A DNA stretch of 64,000 nt, from NCBI GenBank assembly GCA_012798135.1, contig JAAZNU010000039.1, positions 192,303 to 256,302 of the forward strand. The letters are read 5' to 3'. The notes under the pieces were generated by a model. The model did not search any database. It saw only the letters and a program-made list of their open reading frames with translations, and was not told the origin of the DNA. Below, in pieces: positions 36,055-45,964 of this stretch (positions are counted from its first letter, which is position 1; every line of letters starts with the position of its first letter). The translations under genes were made by a program, and so were the position numbers. Source of the DNA: Veillonellaceae bacterium. GTDB taxonomy: Bacteria > Bacillota_C > Negativicutes > UBA1444.

Positions 36055-37845
36055 TTAACCCTGCATTTTGGTTAAATCGCTAATTTTTGTAAGTATTCGC
36101 TGTGCATTCGCTAATTCCTGCATATATTGCGAATCTCCATTACGCAACAGTAAATCGGCTTTCAGTCGATGTTCCTCATATTCAGTGTTAAGGCGGGCCA
36201 ATAAAATGATCCGCACACAATCTTCCAATGCCTGCGATACCGCCGGTCCCTGTCCTTCTTTAAGAAGCAGCCGGGATAACAGTTGAACCGTTTCCTCGTC
36301 CAGTTCCGCCATCAACTTTTCCGGACAAATTTTTTTATCTCTCACCGCGACTCGCCAGATTGTCTCCGCCAACACGCGTCGCGGACCGTTTTGAAAATCA
36401 TCCGGAGTCAGGGTCGCGGCGACTGTCGCAAACTGTTCCGGTGATTCCAGCAACTGCCGAAGCACATATTCTTCAGCAGTCACTTGCCGGGAATCATTCC
36501 CGCGCCGTACATATATTGCCGAAGGCCGGGTGCTGTCCTTTTGGCCCCGCTGTCGACGCAGTTCGCTGCGAATCGACCCTTCATCAATGTCTAATCGCTC
36601 CGCCAGCCTGGCAATGTGAGCATCCACTTCCACGGCGTTGTCAGCTTGCGCCAAGAATGGCACCGCCTGATTCACCACCGATACTTTTCCATTCAAATCC
36701 GTAAAATCGGAATTCTTCAAAATCTGTTCAATTTGAAAATCAAGCAGGCCGGCGGCGGACTCTAAACATTGAGTCACAAATTTCGGACCGTATTTCCGCA
36801 TTACTTCATCCGGATCTTTGCCGCCAGGAAAGGAAGCCACCCGGACTTCTGCACCGCCGGCGCGCACAATGGATAACGCCCGGAGCGTCGCCTGCTGTCC
36901 CGCAGCGTCCCCGTCATAGGCAAAAACAATCTCCGAAGCGTAATGACGAACCAAACGGGATTGTTCAGCCGTAAAGGATGTACCCAGGGATGCAACAACA
37001 TTATGAATTCCTTGGCTGGACAAGGCGATGGCATCCATGTAGCCCTCGACGACGATCGCCCGTCCCGCTTCTTTAATGGCCCGATGGGCCCGGGAAATAT
37101 TGTACAGGACATATTTTTTGCTGAACACTGGGCTTTCCGGGCTGTTCAGATACTTGGGCTGGGAATCATCCATCACCCGACCGCCGAACCCGATGACACG
37201 TTCGCGAATATCCTCGATCGGAAACATGACACGGTTGCGAAAGCGATCATAAATGCCATCTTGGGAACGGGGAAGCGCCAAGCCAGCCTTCACCAAAACA
37301 TCCGGGCGGATCCCCCGCTTTTGCAGTGCATTGGCCAGTTTGCTCCAATCGTCTGGGGCAAAGCCAAGCTTCAGTTCCTGCGCCATCTCAACGGATACGC
37401 CCCGATTTGTCAGATAGGACAAGGCATAGATTCCCAACGACGATTTCAGCAAGCAGGCATGGAAAAAATCCCGGGCAAGCGCGTTGGCATGAAAAATTTC
37501 TTCCCGTTCCCGCTCTCTTTGACGCTCTGCTTCGGAACGTTCACGTTCCGGCACCGGAATATTCAACTTTTGCGCCAGTAGTTTCGCCGCCTCGCTGAAC
37601 CCGATATTCTCAATTTTCATGAGAAATCGAAATGCATCGCCTCCGGCTTGACAGCCGAAACAATAAAAAAACCCTTTATCGGGCGCCACGGAAAACGACG
37701 GAGTTTTCTCCTGATGAAAAGGACAACAGCCCCAATAATTCCGACCTTTTTTCTGCAGAGGGACATATTCCGATATAATTGCAACAATATCAGTTTGTGC
37801 CCGCAACTTTTCGATAAAATCGTCGGCAGCGGAATACTTTATCAT
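36055..37845 (-). CDS. dnaG: DNA primase
   Basis: 596 aa; makes RNA primers for replication. Zinc site in GCCPFHQEKTPSFSV and FYCFGCQAGGD (about 39-67), TOPRIM motifs VVEGYMDAIAL and FAYDGDAAGQQA (about 260-320), and a C-terminal helicase-binding domain. The ATG at 37845 fits the family start but has no Shine-Dalgarno sequence I can see. The 187-base gap upstream (37846-38032) separates it from the divergent OstA-like gene. Confidence 0.95.
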   Translation of the reverse strand: MIKYSAADDFIEKLRAQTDIVAIISEYVPLQKKGRNYWGCCPFHQEKTPSFSVAPDKGFFYCFGCQAGGDAFRFLMKIENIGFSEAAKLLAQKLNIPVPERERSEAERQREREREEIFHANALARDFFHACLLKSSLGIYALSYLTNRGVSVEMAQELKLGFAPDDWSKLANALQKRGIRPDVLVKAGLALPRSQDGIYDRFRNRVMFPIEDIRERVIGFGGRVMDDSQPKYLNSPESPVFSKKYVLYNISRAHRAIKEAGRAIVVEGYMDAIALSSQGIHNVVASLGTSFTAEQSRLVRHYASEIVFAYDGDAAGQQATLRALSIVRAGGAEVRVASFPGGKDPDEVMRKYGPKFVTQCLESAAGLLDFQIEQILKNSDFTDLNGKVSVVNQAVPFLAQADNAVEVDAHIARLAERLDIDEGSIRSELRRQRGQKDSTRPSAIYVRRGNDSRQVTAEEYVLRQLLESPEQFATVAATLTPDDFQNGPRRVLAETIWRVAVRDKKICPEKLMAELDEETVQLLSRLLLKEGQGPAVSQALEDCVRIILLARLNTEYEEHRLKADLLLRNGDSQYMQELANAQRILTKISDLTKMQG

Positions 37846-37973
37846 AGTGTATTAATTATTCGCTAAAAACTTCGGGTATCCTGCCAGAAATAATATTTTT
37901 TCAAAAATTGGTTTTGCAGCTCAGCATTTAATTATATTCCAATATCATCCAACACATTCGCGCTGTTTTTTGC

Positions 37974-37979
37974 TATAAT
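37974..37979 (+). promoter_or_regulatory. Likely -10 element for the OstA/LptA-like gene
   Basis: Perfect TATAAT about 55 bases before the ATG; the expected -35 position holds only a weak match. The rest of the 37846-38032 gap is AT-rich with no other element I can support. Confidence 0.4.
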
Positions 37980-38032
37980 GAAGAAAAATTAACTAAGCAA
38001 CTTCGAGTTGCCGACGAAATGAGGTCCACCGC

Positions 38033-38524
38033 ATGAGAAAGTACCATTTCATTTTTATTGTTGCCGTGTTGCTATTTGCGCTTTCTTCAAGCTGCTTCGC
38101 AGCTGTCAACAATAAATATTTTCGGGCTGACAAACAATATTTTGATGTTGAAACCGGTCAATACGTCATCAGCGGCAATATCGTAATCCATCTCAGCAAT
38201 GGCTTTATTGCCGGCGATAAGGCACGAGTCAAATTGTCCACCCTGGAATTCTGGGGAACCGGGGGCTGGACATTAAAGCAGGACGACGTCACATTTAAAG
38301 GTGAGTCTGCCTACGTCGTGTTCGGCAAAAATTCAGCCATGATCGAAGGCGGCGCCGACTTCCAACGTCCCGACCTTCAGATTACAGCCGACAGCGTTGA
38401 TTATAACTGGAAGACAAAAATCGCTGAGTTCAAAGGCAACGTGAAAGTGGTTCAGACGGGGCAAGCACCTGTAGGATCAGAGTTGGTCCGCTACAATGTG
38501 GAAACGAAAGAATTTGTGAATTGA
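38033..38524 (+). CDS. OstA/LptA-like LPS transport protein, exported
   Basis: 163 aa. Signal peptide (about 1-23, ending CFAAVN), then a beta-rich OstA domain with repeating strand units: FDVETGQYVISGNIVI, GESAYVVFGKNSAMIEGGADF and ADSVDYNWKTKIAEFKGNVKVVQ. Family members bridge the periplasm and carry lipopolysaccharide to the outer membrane, so this is direct evidence of a diderm envelope. The rest of the Lpt system is not in the window. Strong terminator follows. Confidence 0.85.
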   Translation: MRKYHFIFIVAVLLFALSSSCFAAVNNKYFRADKQYFDVETGQYVISGNIVIHLSNGFIAGDKARVKLSTLEFWGTGGWTLKQDDVTFKGESAYVVFGKNSAMIEGGADFQRPDLQITADSVDYNWKTKIAEFKGNVKVVQTGQAPVGSELVRYNVETKEFVN

Positions 38525-38559
38525 CAAAAAATCCCGGTCAAGCTGGCCGGGATTTTTTG
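38525..38559. terminator. Bidirectional terminator between the OstA-like gene and ppsR
   Basis: Seven-bp stem ATCCCGG/CCGGGAT (38531-38553) with AAAAAA before and TTTTTT after, so it works for both convergent genes. Confidence 0.92.
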
Positions 38560-38583
38560 CGTCAGAATCATATTTTGAACGGT

Positions 38584-39390
38584 TTATGCCCGCCCGTTTT
38601 TGAATACGAGTTCCATAATCTTATTGGCCGTTTCTTCAATGGCCTTATTGGACACATCAATAATCGGGCAACCAATCCGTTCCATAATGGTCGTAGCATA
38701 TTCCAATTCTTCGCTGATACGATTCAATGTTGCATAGTTGGCATCTGGCGGCAAACGCATAACTTTTAGACGTTCAGCCCGAATCTCATTTAATTTCCGG
38801 GAATCGATGACCAGACCCACAACCTTCTGCGGTGACACCTGGAAAAGTTCGTCCGGTGGCGGAACCTCCGGAACAAGGGGCACGTTGGCTACCTTGATTT
38901 TTTTATGAGCCAAATACATGCTAAGCGGCGTTTTCGAGGTTCGGGATACCCCCACCAGAATCAAATCCGCTTTCAGCAATCCCCAGGGATTTTTGCCATC
39001 ATCATACTTTACGGCGAATTCAATCGCCTCCACCCGCTTGAAATAATCCTGATCCAACATGTGAATCAAGCCTGGTTTCAATTTGGGCGTCATGTCGGAA
39101 ACAGATTGGATGGCCCGAATCATCGGGCCCATAATATCAACTGTAACCAAATCATACTTTTTGGCCTCTTCGAGCAATGCATCCCGCAGATCCGGCGACA
39201 CTAAGGTATGACAGACTACGCACGGATGTTTCGAGGCTTCGCGCAGTGTCTCCTTAATTTGGACCGCCGAAGTGATATAAGGGATCCTGACAATGTCAAA
39301 CTTCCCGGAATCAAATTGGCTGGCCGTGGCTCGGGCGACCATTTCCGCAGTTTCGCCGATAGAATCGGACAACGCATAAATGATAGGCAA
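38584..39390 (-). CDS. ppsR: PEP synthase / pyruvate, phosphate dikinase regulatory protein
   Basis: 268 aa bifunctional kinase/pyrophosphorylase that switches PpsA or PPDK off and on by threonine phosphorylation. It has YALSDSIGETAEMVARA at the start and the P-loop-like LILVGVSRTSKTPLSMYLA near residue 150. It is third in the ppsA-ccpN-ppsR operon, so its target is almost surely the ppsA product. Start is given as TTG 39390, but AAGGAGG is 17 bases away from it and eight bases from an in-frame ATA at 39399. Confidence 0.94.
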   Translation of the reverse strand: MPIIYALSDSIGETAEMVARATASQFDSGKFDIVRIPYITSAVQIKETLREASKHPCVVCHTLVSPDLRDALLEEAKKYDLVTVDIMGPMIRAIQSVSDMTPKLKPGLIHMLDQDYFKRVEAIEFAVKYDDGKNPWGLLKADLILVGVSRTSKTPLSMYLAHKKIKVANVPLVPEVPPPDELFQVSPQKVVGLVIDSRKLNEIRAERLKVMRLPPDANYATLNRISEELEYATTIMERIGCPIIDVSNKAIEETANKIMELVFKNGRA

Positions 39391-39404
39391 AGCGGCTATG
39401 ACGG

Positions 39405-40055
39405 TTACCTCCTTTTTCCCTGTCCCATTTCGACAAGCAACCGGGTAATGTTGGTTTTGGTTAACCGACCAATCACTTCGAACGCCCGTTCTTCCTCGGA
39501 GCCCATTGGGCGAACCACCGGCAGACTGTCAACTTCCCCATCCACCAGCTTTTTCGCCGCCGAAAGAACCGGTTCTTCCGGATCGGTCATAATCATTTTC
39601 GACATCCCGGTCATTAATACCTTCACCGGAATTTTTTGAAGATCACGACTCCCCATCGCTACCTTCAACAAATCCTTTCGTGAAACGACGCCTCTCAATA
39701 TCCCGCCCGGCTCGACAACAAATACCGTACCGACATCTTCGAGAAACATCGTCACTATGGTATCATAGGCGCTGGCTGTCGCAGCTACGACAACCGGCAC
39801 GGACTGAATATCCCGCACTTTGTAACGGGCTATTTCTTCAGTCAGCATGCTGAAAGCGCCCTTGCCTGTGTAATAATATCCGACTTTCGGCCGTGCGTCA
39901 AGTATGCCGGACATAATGAGAATAGCGAGATCGGGGCGCAATGCCGCCCGGCTCACGCCTAGGCGTTCAGCAAGTTGTTCCCCCGTCAGCGGCCCGCCTT
40001 CCTTGACCATTTCGATGATTTTTTCCTGTCGTGGCGTAAGTAGAATGGAAACCAC
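39405..40055 (-). CDS. CcpN-like regulator: helix-turn-helix plus two CBS domains
   Basis: 216 aa. Winged helix at about 8-60 (TGEQLAERLGVSRAALRPDLAIL) and two CBS motifs (about 75-210) that probably bind adenine nucleotides. In Bacillus CcpN represses gluconeogenic genes, and family members commonly sit next to ppsR, as here. Start uncertain: GTG 40055 is contiguous with the ribosome site, while an ATT at 40046 has ideal spacing. Its stop TAA is part of the ribosome site of ppsR. Confidence 0.92.
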   Translation of the reverse strand: MVSILLTPRQEKIIEMVKEGGPLTGEQLAERLGVSRAALRPDLAILIMSGILDARPKVGYYYTGKGAFSMLTEEIARYKVRDIQSVPVVVAATASAYDTIVTMFLEDVGTVFVVEPGGILRGVVSRKDLLKVAMGSRDLQKIPVKVLMTGMSKMIMTDPEEPVLSAAKKLVDGEVDSLPVVRPMGSEEERAFEVIGRLTKTNITRLLVEMGQGKRR

Positions 40056-40073
40056 TCCTCTCCGAGATCCATG

Positions 40074-42497
40074 CTACCATGTATATTCGCTATTTTCCGC
40101 CAGTCCCCTGCCAGTAAGTTTTTCCAATATTATTCTTTGTTCAATTTGCGCAACCCAGTGCTTGGATGCCTTCACCGCATCCGGATTCACCGAGATGGAA
40201 TCAATGCCGCTTCGGACCAAGAATTCCGTAAAGTCCGGATAAACGCTGGGAGCTTGCCCGCAGATGGAAACCGTTTTCCCATCGCGATGCGCGACTTCGA
40301 TCAAATGTCGGATCGCTCGTTTAACTGCCAGATTGCGTTCATCAAAAATGCCGGCGACACTGTCATTGTCGCGATCGCATCCCAATACCAACATCGTCAG
40401 ATCATTGGAACCGATCGAATAACCATCCACATACTGGTTAAATTGATCGGCCAAAATAATATTGGAGGGAATTTCCGCCATCAACCATACTTTGAAATCA
40501 GGTCCTCGCCGCAGGCCTTCCTGCGCCATAAGAGCGGTAACTTTGGCCGCCTCTTCGACGGTACGACAAAAGGGAATCATGACATGCAAATTTTTAAAAC
40601 CGAATTCTTCCCGCACTTTTCGCACCGCTCGCAGTTCAAGCCGGAATGCCTCAATATAAGCCGGGTCATAATAGCGTGAGGCTCCCCGCCACCCCAGCAG
40701 CGAGCTGGGCTCAACCGGTTCATATTTTTCCCCGCCTTTCAGATCTCGGTACTCACTGGTTTTGAAATCGCTGAACCGCAGCGTAACCGGTCGCGGCGCC
40801 ATCGCTTGCGCAACTTTGCGGAATGCGTCCGCCAGCACATTTACCACGCGGTCCGGTTGGTTCATTTCAATCAGGTACAGGGGATGTTCATGAATAAAAG
40901 TCGTCCAGATGAATTCTTCCCGCATCAGGCCAATCCCGTCGGCAGGCAACGGTGCATAGCGGGCGGCCAAATCGGGATCGCCGAGATTCATGTATATTTT
41001 GGTTCCGGTAACCGGAAATGTTTCAACGGCAAAACCCGGCCCGGCTTCAGCTGGCCGCGGCGCTGCCACCAGATCACTGATCACGCCTTCATAAATCACG
41101 CCGTTCGTTGCATCCACCGTAATCTGCATGCCGGTCTGAATAGCCGTAGTCGCCGACTTGCCGCGGCTCTTGGTGCCAACCACGCAAGGAATTCCCAATT
41201 CCCGGCTGACAATTGAGGCGTGGCACGTCATTCCGCCGGAATCGGTCACAATGGCTTTCGCTTTTTTCATCGCCGGCACCCAATCAGGAGCGGTCATTTC
41301 CGTGATCAAGATTTCGCCCTCTTTGAAGTTGTCGATCAGGTTTGGCGACAGAATAACGTGCGCAATGCCGCTTACCCGCCCGGGACTGGCCGGCAGGCCC
41401 TTGACCAAAATGTTTCGTTCGGCGATTGGTGCAGCTTCCGTTTCTTTTTTCACAGACACTACCTCCTTCTGTTCTGTGGTAACCGGTTTATTTTTATTCG
41501 ACCAGACGGTTTCCGGACGGGCCTGGACGATCCACAGCCTATTGTTTCGTTCGTCCATCGCCCACTCCATGTCCATATAAGTGCCGTAATGTTTTTCAAT
41601 ATCCAGCGCATAACGGGACAATTCCTGAATTTGCTCGTCGGTAAGCACCGGTTTGTTCTTCAGTTCATCCGGAACCGGTTTTTCCACGACGCCGCCGCCC
41701 GGCCTTCGTACCAGTTGAACGGTTTTTTCGTGCACGGATCGTTCCGTGATTTCCAGGTCCGCTTTGGCAACCCAAAAATGATCGGGAGTCACGGTTCCCT
41801 GTACAATATATTCTCCTAATCCCCAGGAACCCTCGATCAAGATATTTCGATCATCACCATTGACCACATTGACAGTAAACATGACTCCGGAAGCCGCTGA
41901 AAAAACCATCATCTGGACAACCGCGCTCAGCGCCGCCTCTGTGTGACTGAAATTTTTCTTGGTCCGATAGTAAACCGCGCGGTCGGTAAACATCGAGGCG
42001 AAACATTCCTTGACTCGTTCCACCACTTCGTCAGCGCCCCGAACATTCAAATATGTTTCCTGTTGTCCGGCAAAGCTGGCATCCGGTAAATCCTCCGCCG
42101 TTGCGCTGGAGCGGACCGCAACAAACGGCTGTTCTTCCCCGACTTTTGCCGCCAAATCCACGTAAGCCTGCTTGATCGCTTCTTCAAATTTTTTCGGCAG
42201 TTTTGCGTCCACAATGACTTGCCGGATACCGGCGCTAATTTCCCGCAACTGTCGGCTATCTTCGACATTGGTAAGGTTCGCAATCATTTCACTGATTTTC
42301 CGATCAAGGCCGGTTTCCCGCAAAAACGTCCGATAGGCCTGAGCGGTTGTCGCGAAACCATAAGGAACCGGAACGCCGGTTTTGGAAGTCATTTCGCCCA
42401 ACGATGCCGATTTCCCGCCGACGATCGCAACATCTTCCCGGCAGATATCCTCAAACCATAAGATCCACTGCTCTTTTGCGTGTTTATCGACCACCAT
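40074..42497 (-). CDS. ppsA: Phosphoenolpyruvate synthase
   Basis: 807 aa; makes PEP from pyruvate and ATP. ATP-grasp N-terminal half (VAIVGGKSASLGEM, AVRSSATAEDLPDASFAGQQ), swivelling His domain with DSGGMTCHASIVSRELGIP (phospho-His) and PEP-binding TIM-barrel half with GSNDLTML and CGQAPS. The adjacent threonine next to the His is the PpsR target in the family. Start ATG 42497 (GTG 42494 possible). Promoter upstream; followed by ccpN-like and ppsR genes. Confidence 0.94.
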   Translation of the reverse strand: MVVDKHAKEQWILWFEDICREDVAIVGGKSASLGEMTSKTGVPVPYGFATTAQAYRTFLRETGLDRKISEMIANLTNVEDSRQLREISAGIRQVIVDAKLPKKFEEAIKQAYVDLAAKVGEEQPFVAVRSSATAEDLPDASFAGQQETYLNVRGADEVVERVKECFASMFTDRAVYYRTKKNFSHTEAALSAVVQMMVFSAASGVMFTVNVVNGDDRNILIEGSWGLGEYIVQGTVTPDHFWVAKADLEITERSVHEKTVQLVRRPGGGVVEKPVPDELKNKPVLTDEQIQELSRYALDIEKHYGTYMDMEWAMDERNNRLWIVQARPETVWSNKNKPVTTEQKEVVSVKKETEAAPIAERNILVKGLPASPGRVSGIAHVILSPNLIDNFKEGEILITEMTAPDWVPAMKKAKAIVTDSGGMTCHASIVSRELGIPCVVGTKSRGKSATTAIQTGMQITVDATNGVIYEGVISDLVAAPRPAEAGPGFAVETFPVTGTKIYMNLGDPDLAARYAPLPADGIGLMREEFIWTTFIHEHPLYLIEMNQPDRVVNVLADAFRKVAQAMAPRPVTLRFSDFKTSEYRDLKGGEKYEPVEPSSLLGWRGASRYYDPAYIEAFRLELRAVRKVREEFGFKNLHVMIPFCRTVEEAAKVTALMAQEGLRRGPDFKVWLMAEIPSNIILADQFNQYVDGYSIGSNDLTMLVLGCDRDNDSVAGIFDERNLAVKRAIRHLIEVAHRDGKTVSICGQAPSVYPDFTEFLVRSGIDSISVNPDAVKASKHWVAQIEQRIILEKLTGRGLAENSEYTW

Positions 42498-42523
42498 ACC
42501 GCCTCCTAAGTTTTTTCGTTTAC

Positions 42524-42552
42524 ATGATACCATATATGCGTCATATTGCCAA
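42524..42552 (-). promoter_or_regulatory. Promoter of the ppsA operon
   Basis: Minus strand TTGGCA (42547-42552), 17-base spacer, TATCAT (42524-42529), in an AT-rich intergenic stretch after glyS. Confidence 0.75.
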
Positions 42553-42631
42553 TATAGTATATGCTAAATGGAAAAATATTTTATTATTTTTTCACAAACT
42601 TGTGCGGTTCATTATTTTTCTACCCGGCAAA

Positions 42632-42670
42632 ATACAAACCGGAGTCGAACTGATCGACCCCGGTTTGTAT
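42632..42670 (-). terminator. Terminator after glyS
   Basis: Minus strand 11-bp stem ATACAAACCGG/CCGGTTTGTAT with internal GTCGA/TCGAC pairing, then TTTTGCC. Confidence 0.8.
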
Positions 42671-42718
42671 CCAACAGGTATCCTTTTTTCGTCAAAAAAA
42701 TCAACTTTGCTGACGGTG

Positions 42719-44782
42719 CTATTGGGGAACGATTTTGCTGAAATCGGCGATCTTACGTGTGAAGATGCTGATCCGTCGCAACAAAGCCAACCGATTATCC
42801 CGAACCCGGACATCCTCCGCCATAACCATGACGGATGCAAAAAATGCATCAATTGGCGCTGCCAGATCAGCAATCACTTGTAGCGCCGCCAAATACTCCT
42901 GGTCGTTGATTGCACCGGCGATACGCGACTCGGCAGCCTCGCAGGCTTGATATAGCGAGGCTTCGGCCGCATTTTCAAACAAAGACTCTTCGACATTTTC
43001 GCATTCCGTTTTGCCCGCCAGATTGGCGGCCCGGGTAAATGCTTCCACAGCCCGTTCCAAAGCGGCCGTTCCTTCCGGCGAAGCCATGGCCATCGCCCGG
43101 AGCCAAGCGTCATAAACATCATTAGTGCTGGTCGCCAGCAAAGCATCGATAATATCATACCGGACGCCGGCATCGCTTAACACATTCTTCAGACGAAGCC
43201 GGAAAAACTCCTGAAAGCTGTCGAGAAGTTTTTGCCGTTTTGCTTCCTCAACCAGTCCCGCCAAATCCATGGCGCTTTCGGCTATTTCCGAAAGAGACAG
43301 AGAAATCTTTCCGTCAATCAAAATATTCACCACACCAAGGGCCTGCCGGCGCAGGGCGTAAGGATCCTGCGACCCGGTTGGGATAAGGCCCCGGCTGAAC
43401 GTCGTGACAATATTATCGATCTTATCGGCAATCGCCACGGCGCGTCCCGCCGCAGTCGACGGCAAAATGTCGCCGGCAAAGCGCGGCAGATAATGTTCGA
43501 AGATCGCTTTGGACACTATCGGAGATTCGCCGGACAGCCGGGCATACTCCTCGCCCATTACTCCCTGCAGTTCTGTAAACTCGCAGACCATGCCGGTCAT
43601 CAGATCGGCTTTCGCCAATTCAGCGGCACGTTCCACCAGGGGCAAGTCGCCAGCGGTCACTCCTGTTTGATCGGCAATCACCACCGACATTTTTTTGAGA
43701 CGCTGAGCCTTGTCGTACATAGTACCAAGGCCTTCCTGAAAAACAATGGTCTTTAACTTACCCACCCGTTCGCCCAGGGGCACTTTTCGGTCCTCGTCGT
43801 AAAAGAAGCGAGCGTCGGCGAGCCGGGCCCGAAGAACGCGTTCATTGCCATGCCGGACATTATCGATATATTCTGTTCCGCCATTTCGGACGGTAATGAA
43901 CACCGGAAACAGCTTTCCATCCGCGCTGAACACCGGGAAGTATCGTTGATGCTCTCGCATTGGCGTAATAATGGCATCAGCCGGCAAATCGAGGAATTTT
44001 TCCTCGAAGCGGCCGCACAACGCCGTAGGGTATTCCACCAAAAACAGTACTTCTTCCAATAATTCCGCATCAATGTTCGCCGTGCCGCCTTGGGCTACCG
44101 CTAATTCCTCGACTTGCCTGCGAATGATCGCCCGTCGTTCCGTTGGATCCACAATCACGAAATTGTCCCGCATCAATGTTTCATAATCGGCAGCTGTCGG
44201 AATGGAGACGCTAGCGGACCCCAGCACGCGGTGTCCCCGGCTGACCCGGCCGGACACAATGCCGGCAAATTCGACCGGCACGACCTCCGCACCAAACAAC
44301 GCGACCAACCAGTGAATCGGCCGGACAAATTTCAGATCACCGTCGCCCCAACGCATGTTTTTGGGAAAAGCCAAAGCCGACGCCAATCCCTGCAATAGTT
44401 CCGGCAACAATCCCGCCACTTGTTTCCCCGTATCATGAATGACCGCATAAACGTAGCCGTCCTCACTGATCAAGTCCGTCGCCGCCACTCCTGCGCCGCG
44501 GGCAAAGCCTTCGGCAGCCTTGCTCGGTTTTCCGGCCGAATCATAGGCCAACTTAATCGACGGCCCCTTTTTCTTGATCGTCTGATCGGCTTGTTCTTCA
44601 GCTACGCCATGCACGGTCAACGCCAACCGCCGCGGCGTTCCGACCGTTTTGAGTGATGCGAAATCAATCCGTTTATCCGCCAGCGCTTTCTTGGCCAAAT
44701 CGGCGAACTGTCCTAAAGCTCCCGGCATAAATCGCGCTGGGATCTCTTCAGTGCCAATTTCAAACAACAAATCTTTTGCCAT
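42719..44782 (-). CDS. glyS: Glycyl-tRNA synthetase beta subunit
   Basis: 687 aa tRNA-binding subunit. Starts AKDLLFEIGTEEIPARFMPGAL; contains GDGDLKFVRPIHWLVALFG and an HD-like/anticodon region ending ISIFTRKIADFSKIVP. Immediately follows glyQ (one base apart) with GGAGG ahead. The last ~15 residues are normal family sequence. Confidence 0.97.
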   Translation of the reverse strand: MAKDLLFEIGTEEIPARFMPGALGQFADLAKKALADKRIDFASLKTVGTPRRLALTVHGVAEEQADQTIKKKGPSIKLAYDSAGKPSKAAEGFARGAGVAATDLISEDGYVYAVIHDTGKQVAGLLPELLQGLASALAFPKNMRWGDGDLKFVRPIHWLVALFGAEVVPVEFAGIVSGRVSRGHRVLGSASVSIPTAADYETLMRDNFVIVDPTERRAIIRRQVEELAVAQGGTANIDAELLEEVLFLVEYPTALCGRFEEKFLDLPADAIITPMREHQRYFPVFSADGKLFPVFITVRNGGTEYIDNVRHGNERVLRARLADARFFYDEDRKVPLGERVGKLKTIVFQEGLGTMYDKAQRLKKMSVVIADQTGVTAGDLPLVERAAELAKADLMTGMVCEFTELQGVMGEEYARLSGESPIVSKAIFEHYLPRFAGDILPSTAAGRAVAIADKIDNIVTTFSRGLIPTGSQDPYALRRQALGVVNILIDGKISLSLSEIAESAMDLAGLVEEAKRQKLLDSFQEFFRLRLKNVLSDAGVRYDIIDALLATSTNDVYDAWLRAMAMASPEGTAALERAVEAFTRAANLAGKTECENVEESLFENAAEASLYQACEAAESRIAGAINDQEYLAALQVIADLAAPIDAFFASVMVMAEDVRVRDNRLALLRRISIFTRKIADFSKIVPQ

Positions 44783-44783
44783 C

Positions 44784-45659
44784 TTATTTCGCCTCCTTCA
44801 GAAGAGGATAGCCCAATTTCTCGCGTTGCGCCAAATAGCCCTGCGCACAAAGGCGGGCCAAGTTTCTCACCCGGCCTATAAATGCCGTTCGTTCACTGAC
44901 GCTGATAGCCCCCCGAGAATTCAGCAGATTAAAAGTGTGGCTGCATTTCAAAACATAGTCGTAGGCCGGCAGCACATAACCCAAATCAACAACCCGGATC
45001 GCTTCCTTTTCATACATGTCGAACAAATGGAATAACATATCGGTATCGGCAATTTCAAAATTGTAATAGGACTGCTCGACTTCGTTGCGATGGAAGACAT
45101 CGCCATAGGTAATGCCATTGACCCATTCAATATCGAATACATTTTCCTTGCCCTGAATGTACATGGACAAGCGTTCCAACCCATAAGTAATCTCGACGGC
45201 AACCGGTTTCACGTCAATGCTGCCCACTTGTTGAAAATACGTGAACTGAGTAATTTCCATGCCGTCCAGCCAGACTTCCCAGCCCAGACCCCAAGCGCCC
45301 AAAGTCGGCGATTCCCAGTTGTCCTCCACAAAGCGAATATCATGTTCGGCCGCCTTGATTCCGAGCTGCGCCAAGCTTTCCAGATAGAGTTCCTGGATGT
45401 TGAGCGGCGACGGTTTCATGACCACTTGATACTGATGATGTTGGAACAGACGATTGGGATTGTCGCCGTAACGGCCGTCGGCCGGGCGTCGGGACGGTTC
45501 CACATAGGCAACATTCCATGGTTCAGGCCCCAGGGCCCGCAGAAACGTCGCCGGGTTCATCGTGCCGGCGCCTTTTTCCACATCGTATGGCTGTTGGATG
45601 ATGCAGTTCTGGCTGGACCAAAACTTTTGCAGCGTCAGAATAATTTCCTGAAAAGTCAT
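44784..45659 (-). CDS. glyQ: Glycyl-tRNA synthetase alpha subunit
   Basis: 291 aa catalytic subunit: [37 protein letters not shown] and [18 protein letters not shown] are diagnostic. The ATG at 45659 fits the family start. Expression is controlled by the glycyl T-box leader directly upstream. Confidence 0.97.
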   Translation of the reverse strand: MTFQEIILTLQKFWSSQNCIIQQPYDVEKGAGTMNPATFLRALGPEPWNVAYVEPSRRPADGRYGDNPNRLFQHHQYQVVMKPSPLNIQELYLESLAQLGIKAAEHDIRFVEDNWESPTLGAWGLGWEVWLDGMEITQFTYFQQVGSIDVKPVAVEITYGLERLSMYIQGKENVFDIEWVNGITYGDVFHRNEVEQSYYNFEIADTDMLFHLFDMYEKEAIRVVDLGYVLPAYDYVLKCSHTFNLLNSRGAISVSERTAFIGRVRNLARLCAQGYLAQREKLGYPLLKEAK

Positions 45660-45709
45660 GCCAAATTCTTCCCCCTTCAAAATTTTATGGACCTAACCGT
45701 TGCAACGGA

Positions 45710-45950
45710 AAAACAAAAAACCCATCCCTGCAACGTTGCTCTCGTTGCAGGGACGGGTCTATTTTCCCGCGGTTCCACCCTGCTTGACTCCTATCCGAGT
45801 CCGCCTTGCTTTTATGGCGAGCTTTACTCAATCCGTGACCGGATTTTTCCTCTCGCGGTTTGGGAATGCCGTTCATCCGCACTTCGCCGATCTTCCACCC
45901 GCATCGGCTCGCTGTCCGTACCCTGCTGCAGATTACTCTTTCCCGCATCA
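45710..45950 (-). promoter_or_regulatory. Glycyl T-box leader of glyQS
   Basis: The minus strand carries the T-box core AGGGTGGAACCGCG (45768-45781), which binds the uncharged tRNA 3' end, then a 15-bp terminator hairpin (45721-45757) followed by GGTTTTTTGTTTTT. Stem I begins near 45950 with a GAGTA bulge motif; a GGC glycine specifier is likely at 45868-45870 (inferred from GAACGGCATTC). Uncharged tRNA-Gly would favour the antiterminator and glyQS expression. This fills most of the 45660-46083 gap. Confidence 0.92.
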
Positions 45951-45964
45951 CCGTAACTGCAACT

